Assembly: GCF_014648635.1 (NCBI RefSeq)
Contig: NZ_BMRM01000001.1
Coordinates: 620,001-684,000 of the forward strand
DNA: 64,000 nt
Direction of reading: 5' to 3'
DNA from: Streptomyces cinerochromogenes
GTDB taxonomy: Bacteria; Actinomycetota; Actinomycetes; Streptomycetales; Streptomycetaceae
Shown here piece by piece: positions 1 to 7,426 of this stretch (positions are counted from its first letter, which is position 1; each line of letters opens with the position of its first letter). The translations under genes were made by a program, and so were the position numbers. The notes under the pieces were generated by a model that saw only the letters and a list, made by a program, of their open reading frames with translations, had not been told where the DNA came from and searched no databases.

Positions 1-1235
1 TGCACGACACGGTCCCGCGTGCCCTGGTCGCCGCCTGCGAGCGGTACGGGCTGCCGCTGCTGGAGGTGCCGCCGCAGACCACGTTCTCCGGGGTGGCCCG
101 CGCGGTGTGGCAGCTGATGGCGCAGGCCCGGCTGGCCGAGCTGCGCCGGGTCACGGAGGCCCAGCAGAGCCTGGCGGCGGCCGCGTCCCGGCCGGACCCG
201 GTCCCCTCGGTCCTGCGCCAGCTGGCCCAGCGCCTGGGCGGTCGCGCGGTGCTGTACGGGCCCGACGGCACGGAGATCGCGGGAGCGGGCCGGGAGACAC
301 CGCAGAGCGCGCTCGCGGCACTGGCGGAGCTGGCCGGGGTGGTGCGGCCGGCGAGCAGGGCGGCGACGGCCCCGGACCGGACCGGCCGCCCGAGCCCCTC
401 ACCGGGCTCCGCGGTCGCACCGGCCACCCCCACCTCCGCCACCGACACCCACGGCGCCGTCCACCTCGCCGTCTACGCCCTCGGCGCCGGTGAGGGGTTC
501 GTGCTCGGCGTGGCCACCCCCCGCCGGGAGCCCGGTGACCACACCATCGCCTCCGTCGCCGCCGTGCTGCTGTCCCTGCTGACCGGTGAGCAGCAGAGCG
601 GGACCGGCGCGGCCCGGTCCTCCGCGCTCGTACGGCTCCTGCTGGGCGCCCCGCCCGAGGAGGTGGCCCCCCTGCTCGGCCCGGGCGAGTGGCTCGTCGT
701 CCGCGCGCGTCCGGAGGCGCAGGCCCCGGACGCGGTCGCCGCCTCCGCGCTCGGCGCCGCCCTGGGCTCGCCGCTGGTCGACCTCGCCGGTGACGTCGTA
801 CGGGTGCTGGTGCCGGCGGACCGGGATCCGGGGCCGCAGCCGGGCTGGACGCTCGGGGTGAGTGCCGCGACCGGGCCGCGGGAGTGGCCGGCCGCCGACA
901 GCCAGGCCGCCCGTGCCCTCGCCCGGGCCCGGGCCACCCGGACCCCGCTGGTCCGGCACGCCGCCCGCCCGGCGCTGGAGGACCTGGTGCCGCGGGCGGA
1001 CGCCGAGACACACGCCCGTACGCTGCTCGCGCCGCTGGCCGAGCGGCCCGCGCTCGCCGAGACCCTGCGCATCTGGCTGTCCCTGCACGGCAGTTGGGAC
1101 CGTACGGCGGTGGCGCTGGACGTGCACCGCAACACCGTGCGGCAGCGGATCGCCCGCTGTGCCGCCCTGTTGGCCGCAGACCTGGACGACCCGGACGTGC
1201 GCATGGAGTTGTGGTTCGCGCTGCGGCGGAGCTGA
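1..1235 (+). CDS. PucR-family transcriptional regulator, 5' end outside window
   Basis: The reading frame is open from the left edge of the window, so the start codon lies upstream and only the last 410 or so residues are visible. The first visible residues look like the end of an N-terminal PucR-type sensory domain. A variable middle follows, rich in Ala, Pro and Thr. The C-terminal 60 residues (about 1065-1232) form the HTH_30-type DNA-binding domain of PucR/CdaR regulators, with a helix-turn-helix around the VHRNTVRQRI segment. Such proteins control purine or nitrogen catabolism and other pathways. The target cannot be told from here because the upstream neighbours are missing. Confidence 0.85.
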   Translation, partial: HDTVPRALVAACERYGLPLLEVPPQTTFSGVARAVWQLMAQARLAELRRVTEAQQSLAAAASRPDPVPSVLRQLAQRLGGRAVLYGPDGTEIAGAGRETPQSALAALAELAGVVRPASRAATAPDRTGRPSPSPGSAVAPATPTSATDTHGAVHLAVYALGAGEGFVLGVATPRREPGDHTIASVAAVLLSLLTGEQQSGTGAARSSALVRLLLGAPPEEVAPLLGPGEWLVVRARPEAQAPDAVAASALGAALGSPLVDLAGDVVRVLVPADRDPGPQPGWTLGVSAATGPREWPAADSQAARALARARATRTPLVRHAARPALEDLVPRADAETHARTLLAPLAERPALAETLRIWLSLHGSWDRTAVALDVHRNTVRQRIARCAALLAADLDDPDVRMELWFALRRS

Positions 1236-1337
1236 GGGCACGGCCGTCGGCGCAACCGGGGGCACGGCCGAGTGACCCCCGTCCCAGCGGGCGATATGCC
1301 GAGGACGCGGGCCGGTTGCTGCCTCACAATGAGAGGC

Positions 1338-2126
1338 ATGCCGATACCCGGGACACCCAGCCGCGCCCAGCTCGTCGACCACCTGGTGCGCACCCGAATC
1401 GCGGGGGACGTCGCCACGCCCCGCGAGAACAACCTCTCCCACTACCGCCAGCTCGCCAACGGTGTCCGGGGCTACTGGTTCGGCCTGGAGCTGGGCGACC
1501 GCTGGACGGACGAGCAGGACGTGCTCGCGGTCATGGCCGAGCGGGTGGGTGTCAACGACGACCCCGAGTACCGGTACGGCCAGGACACCATCGACCCCGA
1601 GCTGACCGTGGACGCGCTGGACCGGATGGCGGCGCGGCTGCGCAAGGCGGCCGAGGGACGGCAGCGGGTGCTGTTCGCGACCGGGCACCCGGGCGGCCTG
1701 CTGGACGTCCACCGGGCCACGGCCGCCGCGCTGCGCGCCGCCGGCTGTGAGATCGTCGTCATCCCGGACGGGCTGCAGACGGACGAGGGGTATGTCATGC
1801 AGTTCGCGGACGTCGCCGTGCTGGAGCACGGGGCGACGCTGTGGCACACCCACTCGGGCGAGCCGATGCGGGCCATTCTGACGGGACTCGAGCGGGAGGG
1901 ACGCCCGCTGCCGGACCTGGTGGTCGCCGACCACGGCTGGGCCGGGTACGCCGGTCAGCACGGCGTGGACTCCGTCGGGTACGCCGACAGCAACGACCCG
2001 GCGCTCTTCCTCGCCGAGTCGGAGGGCACCGTGCAGGTCGTCGTGCCGCTGGACGACCACGTGGTCAGCCCGCGCTACTACGACCCCATGACGGCGTACC
2101 TGCTCGCCGAGGCGGGCCTGGCCTGA
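1338..2126 (+). CDS. Phosphatase-like conserved protein (262 aa)
   Basis: This is a 262-residue cytoplasmic protein of a type common in Streptomyces and usually labelled only 'phosphatase'. It has a conserved FATGHPGG segment in the middle and an Asp/His-rich C-terminal half (VVADHGWAG), which suits a metal or phosphate site, but I cannot assign a substrate. An ATG at 1329 is in frame 9 bases upstream. I prefer 1338 because the protein then begins MPIPGTPSR, the form I recall from relatives, and because CACAAT at 1325-1330 could be the -10 of a leaderless transcript. It lies 102 bases after the PucR gene and ends at a hairpin facing a converging gene. Confidence 0.7.
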   Translation: MPIPGTPSRAQLVDHLVRTRIAGDVATPRENNLSHYRQLANGVRGYWFGLELGDRWTDEQDVLAVMAERVGVNDDPEYRYGQDTIDPELTVDALDRMAARLRKAAEGRQRVLFATGHPGGLLDVHRATAAALRAAGCEIVVIPDGLQTDEGYVMQFADVAVLEHGATLWHTHSGEPMRAILTGLEREGRPLPDLVVADHGWAGYAGQHGVDSVGYADSNDPALFLAESEGTVQVVVPLDDHVVSPRYYDPMTAYLLAEAGLA

Positions 2127-2144
2127 CGGGGCCTCACACAAGAG

Positions 2145-2170
2145 GTGCGGCCCCGGTGTCGGGGCCGCAC
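2145..2170. terminator. Hairpin between converging genes
   Basis: A perfect 10-bp inverted repeat (2145-2154 with 2161-2170) has a 6-base loop. It sits between the phosphatase-like gene and the oppositely oriented His/Gly-rich protein gene, as expected of a bidirectional terminator. There is no T tract, which is usual in this genus. Confidence 0.75.
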
Positions 2171-2193
2171 ATCCGGTTCAGAGGCTGGTCGTG

Positions 2194-2616
2194 TCAGTGG
2201 CCGCCTCCTCCGCCGCCACCGCCGTGGCCGCCGCCACCGCCGCCGTGACCGCCACCACCGTGACCGCCGCCGCCACCGCCGTGACCGCCGCCACCGCCGT
2301 GGTCTCCGCCACCGCCGTGGTCTCCGCCGTAGCCACCGTGGTCTCCGCCACCGCCGTGGTCTCCGCCATAGCCGCCGTGGTCTCCGCCATAGCCGCCGTG
2401 GTCGCCGCCGTAGCCGTAGTCGTCGTCATCGTCGCCCCAGCCGTTGTCGCCGTGGTGACGTCCGTTGTCGTGGTCTCCCCAGTTGCTGCTGTAGGAGCTG
2501 TGGTCGCCGTGGTCCGCGGCAGAGGCGGTCCCGGCCGTGCCGATCGCGGCTCCGCCCGCCAGCAGCAAGCCGGAGGCGGACAACGCGACAAGACGCCTCG
2601 TGCGCTGTGATCGCAT
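2194..2616 (-). CDS. Secreted Gly/His/Asp/Tyr-rich low-complexity protein (140 aa)
   Basis: The 140-residue product starts with a signal peptide (MRSQRTRRLVALSASG, a hydrophobic core, then an Ala-rich cleavage region ending near residue 33). The mature part is first Asp/Asn/His-rich. It then becomes imperfect heptads of the form GGYGGDH, passing to GGGGGH runs down to the last residue. No folded domain is visible. The many His and Asp residues make surface metal binding (Cu, Ni or Zn) a reasonable guess, but it is only a guess. The start at 2616 has a good ribosome site (AGAAGG) 7 bases upstream; a longer open frame upstream is ignored. The gene is monocistronic and faces a shared terminator. 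Confidence 0.75.
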   Translation of the reverse strand: MRSQRTRRLVALSASGLLLAGGAAIGTAGTASAADHGDHSSYSSNWGDHDNGRHHGDNGWGDDDDDYGYGGDHGGYGGDHGGYGGDHGGGGDHGGYGGDHGGGGDHGGGGGHGGGGGGHGGGGHGGGGGGHGGGGGGGGH

Positions 2617-2970
2617 GGGAATACCTTCTATCTCCATCGTCTCTCGCGGCTCCCGGGGAAGACACGAGGTGATGGCCGTCGCCGCTCCACGTGGGAAAAG
2701 AGCGCGGCGCTCGGTCTTCAGGTGTTGCCGCAGCCGGTTGAACGGAACGGTCTGGGGCTCCTCGTATACCGGGGTATACCGGGCACGCCGTTCGCTGCGG
2801 CCTTCACTCGAAGAGCCTAGTCCCCCATGCGTCACACGTCATCTCGAAGCAGGGCAGAAGCGGACCGGGGCAGGCCGGAGCGGCACCACCCGGTCGTACC
2901 TTCCGGAGTGCGGGCCGGCGCCCCCTGCCGGAGAGTCGGGGCAGGTCCCCCGACGACAAGGAGACACCCC
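2617..2970. other. Intergenic region between divergent small secreted-protein genes
   Basis: These 354 bases separate two outward-facing small genes and must hold both promoters. The one clear element is the TATACC/GGTATA palindrome listed at 2765-2778. I see no convincing gene; the open frames crossing it start far from a ribosome site. Confidence 0.6.
2765..2778. promoter_or_regulatory. Palindrome TATACCGGGGTATA, possible metal-regulator operator
   Basis: This is a perfect 14-bp palindrome whose second half is part of a repeated GTATACC heptamer (2764-2770 and 2774-2780). It lies about 150 bases upstream of the His/Gly-rich gene. GC-centred ATACC..GGTAT palindromes resemble operators of CsoR-type copper repressors, but the match is loose and no such regulator gene is present in the window. 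Confidence 0.35.
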
Positions 2971-3159
2971 ATGCTCAGGCGCATATCCCTCGCTCTCGCC
3001 GGTCTGCTCGCGGCCGGGTTCGTGGCCGCCGCTCCCGCCGCGGCGCACGACGGCGACATCGGCTTCGACATCGGCTACTGCTGGCAGTCCGGCGGCGCCG
3101 CCTCGGCCGGTGACACGCACGCCCTGTGGGGCGACGCGGGCTGCGCCCACGTCGGCTGA
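2971..3159 (+). CDS. Small secreted protein (62 aa)
   Basis: This short gene encodes a 62-residue precursor. An N-terminal signal peptide (MLRRISLALAGLLAAGF, cleavage near APAAAHD) leaves about 35 residues of mature peptide. The mature part is acidic and Gly/Ala-rich, with two Cys and two Trp residues (CWQSGG, LWGDAGC), so one disulfide is possible. No family is recognised. The ATG at 2971 follows AAGGAG by 6 bases, a strong ribosome site. It ends at a long hairpin. Confidence 0.65.
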   Translation: MLRRISLALAGLLAAGFVAAAPAAAHDGDIGFDIGYCWQSGGAASAGDTHALWGDAGCAHVG

Positions 3160-3160
3160 T

Positions 3161-3230
3161 CCGCCGCACGCCAGGAGGCGGACGAAGACCCCGAGAGGGG
3201 TTGCCGTCCGCCTCCTGGCGTGTGCGGCGG
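3161..3230. terminator. Long bidirectional terminator hairpin
   Basis: Arms at 3161-3184 and 3205-3230 pair over 24 bp with one 2-base bulge. The loop is 20 bases. It separates the small secreted-protein gene from the converging thioesterase gene, 12 bases beyond the latter's stop. Confidence 0.85.
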
Positions 3231-3241
3231 GGCCGGGGGCG

Positions 3242-4108
3242 TCAGCGGGGGACGCGGACCACGCCCTCCTGGATCACCGAGATGGCGAGCCGCCCGTCCT
3301 GGGTGTAGATGCGGGCCTGGCCGAGGCCGCGGCCGCCGTGCGCGGACGGCGACTCCTGGTCGTACAGCAGCCATTCGTCGGCGCGGAAGGGCCGGTGGAA
3401 CCACATCGCGTGGTCCAGGGAGGCCCCGACGACGTCCCCGACGGCCCAGCCGCCGCGCCCGTGGGCGAGCAGCACCGAGTCGAGCAGGGTCATGTCGGAG
3501 ACGTAGGTGGCGAGGACGACGTGCAGCAGCGGATCGTCGTCCAGCTTGCCGTTGGTACGGAACCACACCTGGCTGTGCGGCTCGCGCGGCGCGCCGAACT
3601 GCCCGTACGGCGGCTCGTCCACGTACCGGAGGTCGATCGCCTCGCGGGCCTCCAGGAACCGCTCCACCACCTCGGGCGCGAGGTGGCCGTAGCCGCGCAG
3701 CCGCTCCTGGGAGGTGGGCAGGGTCGCCGGGTCGGGCGAGGCCGGCATGGGCGCCTGGTGCTCCAGGCCCTCCTCGTACGTCTGGAAGGACGCCGAGAGG
3801 TGGAAGATCGGCTTGCCGTGCTGGACGGCGACCACCCGGCGGGTGGTGAAGGACCGGCCGTCACGGATGCGGTCCACGGTGTAGACGATCGGCGCGCCGG
3901 GGTCGCCGGGGCGCAGGAAGTACGCGTGCAGGGAGTGGGCGGGCCGGTCCGCGGGGACCGTCCGCCCGGCGGCGACCAGCGCCTGCGCCGCCACCTGCCC
4001 GCCGAAGACGCGGGGGACGACGGCGGAGCGGGACCGGCCGCGGAAGATGTCCTCCTCGATCTGCTCCAGGTCGAGCAGATCGAGGAGATCCTGGAGTGCC
4101 TGGCTCAT
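3242..4108 (-). CDS. tesB: Acyl-CoA thioesterase II
   Basis: The 288-residue product is a TesB-type double hot-dog thioesterase, which hydrolyses acyl-CoA to free fatty acid and CoA in the cytoplasm. The family hallmarks are visible: an N-terminal LLDLLDLEQIEEDIFRG stretch, RVFGGQVAAQAL, HSLHAYFLRPGD, then RDGRSFTTRRV, and in the second half DHAMWFHRPFRADEW. Length is normal for the family. It starts 36 bases after the stop of the acyl-CoA dehydrogenase gene on the same strand, so the two are probably one operon for acyl-CoA turnover. It ends at a strong shared hairpin. Confidence 0.9.
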   Translation of the reverse strand: MSQALQDLLDLLDLEQIEEDIFRGRSRSAVVPRVFGGQVAAQALVAAGRTVPADRPAHSLHAYFLRPGDPGAPIVYTVDRIRDGRSFTTRRVVAVQHGKPIFHLSASFQTYEEGLEHQAPMPASPDPATLPTSQERLRGYGHLAPEVVERFLEAREAIDLRYVDEPPYGQFGAPREPHSQVWFRTNGKLDDDPLLHVVLATYVSDMTLLDSVLLAHGRGGWAVGDVVGASLDHAMWFHRPFRADEWLLYDQESPSAHGGRGLGQARIYTQDGRLAISVIQEGVVRVPR

Positions 4109-4144
4109 GGGTGGTAGTTGTACCGGCCAGTGGTTACCGGCGTC

Positions 4145-5302
4145 CTACAGGCCCATGTCCTTGGCGATGATCGTCTTCATGATCTCGCTGGTGCCGCCGT
4201 AGATGCGGTTGACGCGGTTGTCCGCGTACAGGCGGGCGATCGGGTACTCGTTCATGTAGCCGTAGCCGCCGTGCAGCTGGAGGCAGCGGTCGATCACGCG
4301 GTGCGCGACCTCGGTGCAGAAGAGCTTCGCGGAGGCGGCCTCGGCGGGGGTCAGCTCGCCGGCGTCCAGGGCCTCCAGGGCGCGGTCGGCGACCGCCTCG
4401 GCGGCGTCCACCTCGGCCTGGCAGGCGGCCAGCTCGAACTTGGTGTTCTGGAAGTGGGCGACCGGCTTGCCGAAGACGGTGCGGTCCTGCACGTACTGCT
4501 TGGCGAACCGGACGGCGGCCTTGGCCTGGGCGTAGGCGCCGAAGGCGATGCCCCAGCGCTCGGAGGCCAGGTTGTGGCCGAGGTAGGAGAAGCCCTTGTT
4601 CTCCTCGCCGAGCAGGTCCTCGACCGGCACCTTGACGTCGACGAACGCCAGCTCGGCGGTGTCGGAGGTGCGCAGGCCCAGCTTGTCCAGCTTGCGGCCG
4701 ACGGAGTAGCCCTCGGACCTGGTGTCCACGGCGAACAGGGAGATGCCGTGGCGGCGGTCCTCGGCGGTGGGCGCGGCGGTGCGGGCGCAGACGATCACAC
4801 GGTCGGCGTGGACGCCACCGGTGATGAAGGTCTTGGCGCCGTTGAGCACGTAGTGCGTGCCGTCCTCGGAGAGCTTGGCGGTGGACTTCATGCCCGCCAG
4901 GTCCGAACCGGTGCCCGGCTCGGTCATGGCGATGGCCCACATCTCCTCGCCGGTGACGAACTTCGGCAGGTAGCGCTTCTTCTGCTCGTCGGTGGCGAGC
5001 ATCTTGATGTAGGGCAGGGCGAGCAGGACGTGCACGCCGGAGCCGCCGAACTGGACGCCCGCGCGGGCGGTCTCCTCGTACATGACGGCTTCGAACTTGT
5101 GGGTGTCCAGGCCCGCGCCGCCGAACTCCTCCGGCACGCTGATGCCGAAGATGCCCAGCTCGCCGAGCTTGTAGTAGAAGTCGCGCGGCGCCTGGCCGGC
5201 GGCGAACCACTCGTCGTAGACCGGCACGACCTCGGCCTCGATGAAGGCGCGAAGGGTCTCCCGGAACGCCTCGTGATCCTCGTTGAACACCGTACGGCGC
5301 AC
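4145..5302 (-). CDS. Acyl-CoA dehydrogenase
   Basis: This is a 385-residue FAD-dependent acyl-CoA dehydrogenase: N-terminal helical domain, middle domain with MTEPGTGSDL and TFITGG, and C-terminal domain with QLHGGYGYMNEYP and YGGTSEIMK. The GTG at 5302 has GGAGGT 7 bases upstream and gives the normal length. The base position near the C terminus reads YGGTSE, so the Glu that short- and medium-chain enzymes carry there is Gly. In long-chain and isovaleryl enzymes the base comes from another helix, and I could not place a clear substitute by eye. It is the first gene of a pair with tesB and has a palindrome 28 bases upstream. Confidence 0.88.
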   Translation of the reverse strand: MRRTVFNEDHEAFRETLRAFIEAEVVPVYDEWFAAGQAPRDFYYKLGELGIFGISVPEEFGGAGLDTHKFEAVMYEETARAGVQFGGSGVHVLLALPYIKMLATDEQKKRYLPKFVTGEEMWAIAMTEPGTGSDLAGMKSTAKLSEDGTHYVLNGAKTFITGGVHADRVIVCARTAAPTAEDRRHGISLFAVDTRSEGYSVGRKLDKLGLRTSDTAELAFVDVKVPVEDLLGEENKGFSYLGHNLASERWGIAFGAYAQAKAAVRFAKQYVQDRTVFGKPVAHFQNTKFELAACQAEVDAAEAVADRALEALDAGELTPAEAASAKLFCTEVAHRVIDRCLQLHGGYGYMNEYPIARLYADNRVNRIYGGTSEIMKTIIAKDMGL

Positions 5303-5329
5303 GCCGCCACCTCCACGTACCTCGGCATG

Positions 5330-5347
5330 TCTAAGCGCTTGCTCAGA
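5330..5347. promoter_or_regulatory. Palindromic element with AAGCGCTT core
   Basis: The 18-bp element has an AAGCGCTT core and outer TCT..AGA. It sits 28-45 bases before the acyl-CoA dehydrogenase start. This is the size and place of a TetR-family operator controlling fatty-acid genes; the regulator is not identified. Confidence 0.4.
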
Positions 5348-5410
5348 TTCACCGTACCGGCGAGTACGCGCAGTGGTCCAGGGGCGGACGGGAGTAACGC
5401 TCGTCACCCT

Positions 5411-5442
5411 GGCGTGCGGCGCCGCCGCGCGCGCCGCACGCC
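5411..5442. terminator. Hairpin after the metallophosphoesterase gene
   Basis: A perfect 11-bp stem (5411-5421 with 5432-5442) has a 10-base loop. It begins 7 bases beyond the minus-strand stop codon at 5450. Confidence 0.75.
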
Positions 5443-5449
5443 GGGTGCC

Positions 5450-7042
5450 TCAGCAGCTGAACGACTTCTGGGTGAGGCTCCCGCTCAGCGTGCAGGTCCG
5501 GCCCCGCACGTCGCCGTTCCTGTTGCGGAAGGCGACGCTCCAGGTTCCCCCGCCGTAGCGCAGGTCCGCGAACCCGAAGACCCCCAGCCCTCCCGTGCCG
5601 GCCTGCTCCTGGGTGACGGACTGGTGCACGGGCTGCGGCGGGACGCCGATCGGCGTTCCGACGACCTTGCTGTCGTCCGGGCCGTGCTCCAGGGTCCCGC
5701 CGGAGGACCCCACCGTCAGCTGGGGCGGGCGGCGCGTGTTGAAGTCGATCATCTGGTAGAGGTGGATGTGCCCCGACAGCACCAGTCGCACGTTGTCGGC
5801 CAGGCGGCCCAGGTTCGTGCCGGCCACGGCGCCGGCGAGCACGTGCGTCCACCAGGTCGGCGGTGTCGTCGCGGTGCTCCTCACCGCCCACAGCGGCTTG
5901 TGCGTGAACAGGAAGTAGTCCCTGGCCGGATTGTTCCGCGCGGCCTGGTTCACGGTCTCGAACTGGCGGGTGTAGATGCTCTGCCCTGCCGTGCTGCCGC
6001 TGTCCTTCGGGTCGGCGAACGCGGAGTCCAGGGCGACGAGGCCCAGGGCGCCGGCGTCGATCACCACGGGGTCGGGATAGTCGATGCACTTCCCGTCGCT
6101 GCGCAGCTGGTCGGCGAGGTAACGGTAGAAGGCACCGCCCGCGCCGCCCGTATGCGCGGTGTTGCAGTCCTCGTGGTTGCCCCGGGTCAGTGCGAGCGGT
6201 GCGGCGGCCAGCAGCGTTTCGGCGGGCCGGAAGAAGTCCGCGACCACACAGGCCCAGCCGGCGGCGTCGGCGCTCGTCGTGCAGCCCGGGTTCGCCGGCT
6301 TGTCGTTCTCCCTGCCGGGGTCCTCCCGGTACAGGAAGTCACCGACGTGGATCACGAGGTCCGGCCGCGTCCTGCCGACGATGCTGGTCGCGATGCGTGC
6401 GAAGGGCCAGCCGTTCTGGTGGTCCGCGCAGTCCTGCACGGGCCCGCTCTTCGGGACCGAGCAGCCGGTGTCGCCGACGACCGCGATCCTGGCGGGACGC
6501 GTGGTGGCGGTCCACTCCGGCAGAGGGAGCCGAAGGTTCCCGGGATGCACCGTGGCCGCTTGGACGGTCGACGCGTCGAGGACCGCGCCGGAGGCCGTGA
6601 GGGGCACCCCCACCTCGCAGACCGTGGTCGGGAACTTCGTCCCCGCAGGGGTGCTCACCGTCTGGAGCTGGTGCCCGGCCCTGACCCCGCCGTAGGTGTA
6701 GCGCACGGTGGGACAGCTGTGGCTCGGGTCGGTGGACACATAGCGGATCCGGGTTCCCTGGCCGGTCAGCTGGGTCCACGACCAGGCCTCGCCGCCGCCC
6801 CCTCCGGGCGGTGGGGTCGGCCCGGGTGGCCGTGGTCCCGCGCGGTCGGGCGCGGTCCGCCCGGACGCCGCCGCGGCCGGGGCCGCCGTGGCCGCCATGG
6901 CCGTCGTCGTGGCCGTCGCAGCCGTCGCCGTGGTCGCTGCGGTCGCCGTCGCAGCCGTCGCCGTGGCCGTCTCCGCCGTCGGGACCGTCACGGCCAGCAC
7001 GCTCGCCATCGCGAGGGCGGCCTTCCAGTACTTCGCGCTCAC
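5450..7042 (-). CDS. Secreted metallophosphoesterase with Ala/Thr-rich N-terminal region
   Basis: The 530-residue precursor has a signal peptide, then about 45 residues made almost only of Ala and Thr, then a Pro/Gly linker (PTPPPGGGGG). The catalytic part is a calcineurin-like phosphoesterase with metal-binding motifs VVGDTGC, HVGDFLY, GNHEDC and SGHIHLYQ. It probably acts outside the cell on phosphate esters. The GTG at 7042 is preceded closely by GGAGGAAC. The Ala/Thr tract is encoded by short repeated triplets, which suggests growth by slippage. The gene stands alone; an unusual tandem repeat lies upstream of its start. Confidence 0.82.
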   Translation of the reverse strand: MSAKYWKAALAMASVLAVTVPTAETATATAATATAATTATAATATTTAMAATAAPAAAASGRTAPDRAGPRPPGPTPPPGGGGGEAWSWTQLTGQGTRIRYVSTDPSHSCPTVRYTYGGVRAGHQLQTVSTPAGTKFPTTVCEVGVPLTASGAVLDASTVQAATVHPGNLRLPLPEWTATTRPARIAVVGDTGCSVPKSGPVQDCADHQNGWPFARIATSIVGRTRPDLVIHVGDFLYREDPGRENDKPANPGCTTSADAAGWACVVADFFRPAETLLAAAPLALTRGNHEDCNTAHTGGAGGAFYRYLADQLRSDGKCIDYPDPVVIDAGALGLVALDSAFADPKDSGSTAGQSIYTRQFETVNQAARNNPARDYFLFTHKPLWAVRSTATTPPTWWTHVLAGAVAGTNLGRLADNVRLVLSGHIHLYQMIDFNTRRPPQLTVGSSGGTLEHGPDDSKVVGTPIGVPPQPVHQSVTQEQAGTGGLGVFGFADLRYGGGTWSVAFRNRNGDVRGRTCTLSGSLTQKSFSC

Positions 7043-7199
7043 GTTCCTCCGTTCGCGCGCCCCGGACGCCGGCCCGTCCGAACGCCGAGGTCGCACCTGG
7101 AATCGTGAGCGAGCCCCGTGCGGCGCGCACCGCCACGGAGGCGAACGGCCTACACCCCTCGCCGCGTTGCACCCCACAGCCACCGCGGCCCACCGCACC

Positions 7200-7359
7200 C
7201 GGCCGACGTCACCCACAACCGGTCGGCATTACCCGCGCTCAGCCGGCATCACCCACAGCCAGCCGACCTCACCGACACCCAGCCGGCATCACCTGCACCC
7301 AGCCGACCTCACCGACACCCAGCCGGCGTCACCTGCACCCGGCCGGCATCACCCGCACC
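7200..7359. repeat. Eight tandem copies of a 20-bp repeat, intergenic
   Basis: Units of exactly 20 bp follow each other without gaps, beginning at 7200, 7220, 7240 and so on to 7340. They alternate between a CAGCCGACCTCACCGACACC form and a CAGCCGGCATCACCTGCACC form, so a 40-bp higher-order unit shows in the middle. The array fills most of the 384-base gap (7043-7426) between the TetR gene and the metallophosphoesterase gene, both on the minus strand. A 20-bp period is not a multiple of three, so it is unlikely to be coding. It is not a CRISPR because there are no spacers. Confidence 0.9.
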
Positions 7360-7426
7360 CGCCGGCGCACCCGGTGCCCCGTCGGCCCGCACGCCAGGGG
7401 GCGCGTTCTCGTCGTCGTCCGCCCGG

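Noticed and set aside
2194..2210. TGTCAGTG near the end of the His-rich gene as a damage promoter
   Set aside because: It lacks the TANNNT box at the right distance and points into the phosphatase terminator region with no gene downstream.
2178..2610. Ala/Thr/Val- or Arg-rich open frames across the Gly/His repeat
   Set aside because: They are other readings of the repeat; only the minus-strand frame 2194-2616 has a signal peptide and ribosome site.
4118..7108. A 996-codon plus-strand open frame
   Set aside because: It is antisense to the dehydrogenase and phosphoesterase genes, both of which have clear motifs.
7200..7359. Reading the 20-bp array as a CRISPR
   Set aside because: Units are directly joined without unique spacers and there are no cas genes. 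The RecB/Cas4-type nuclease at 47019 is far away and lacks other Cas partners.
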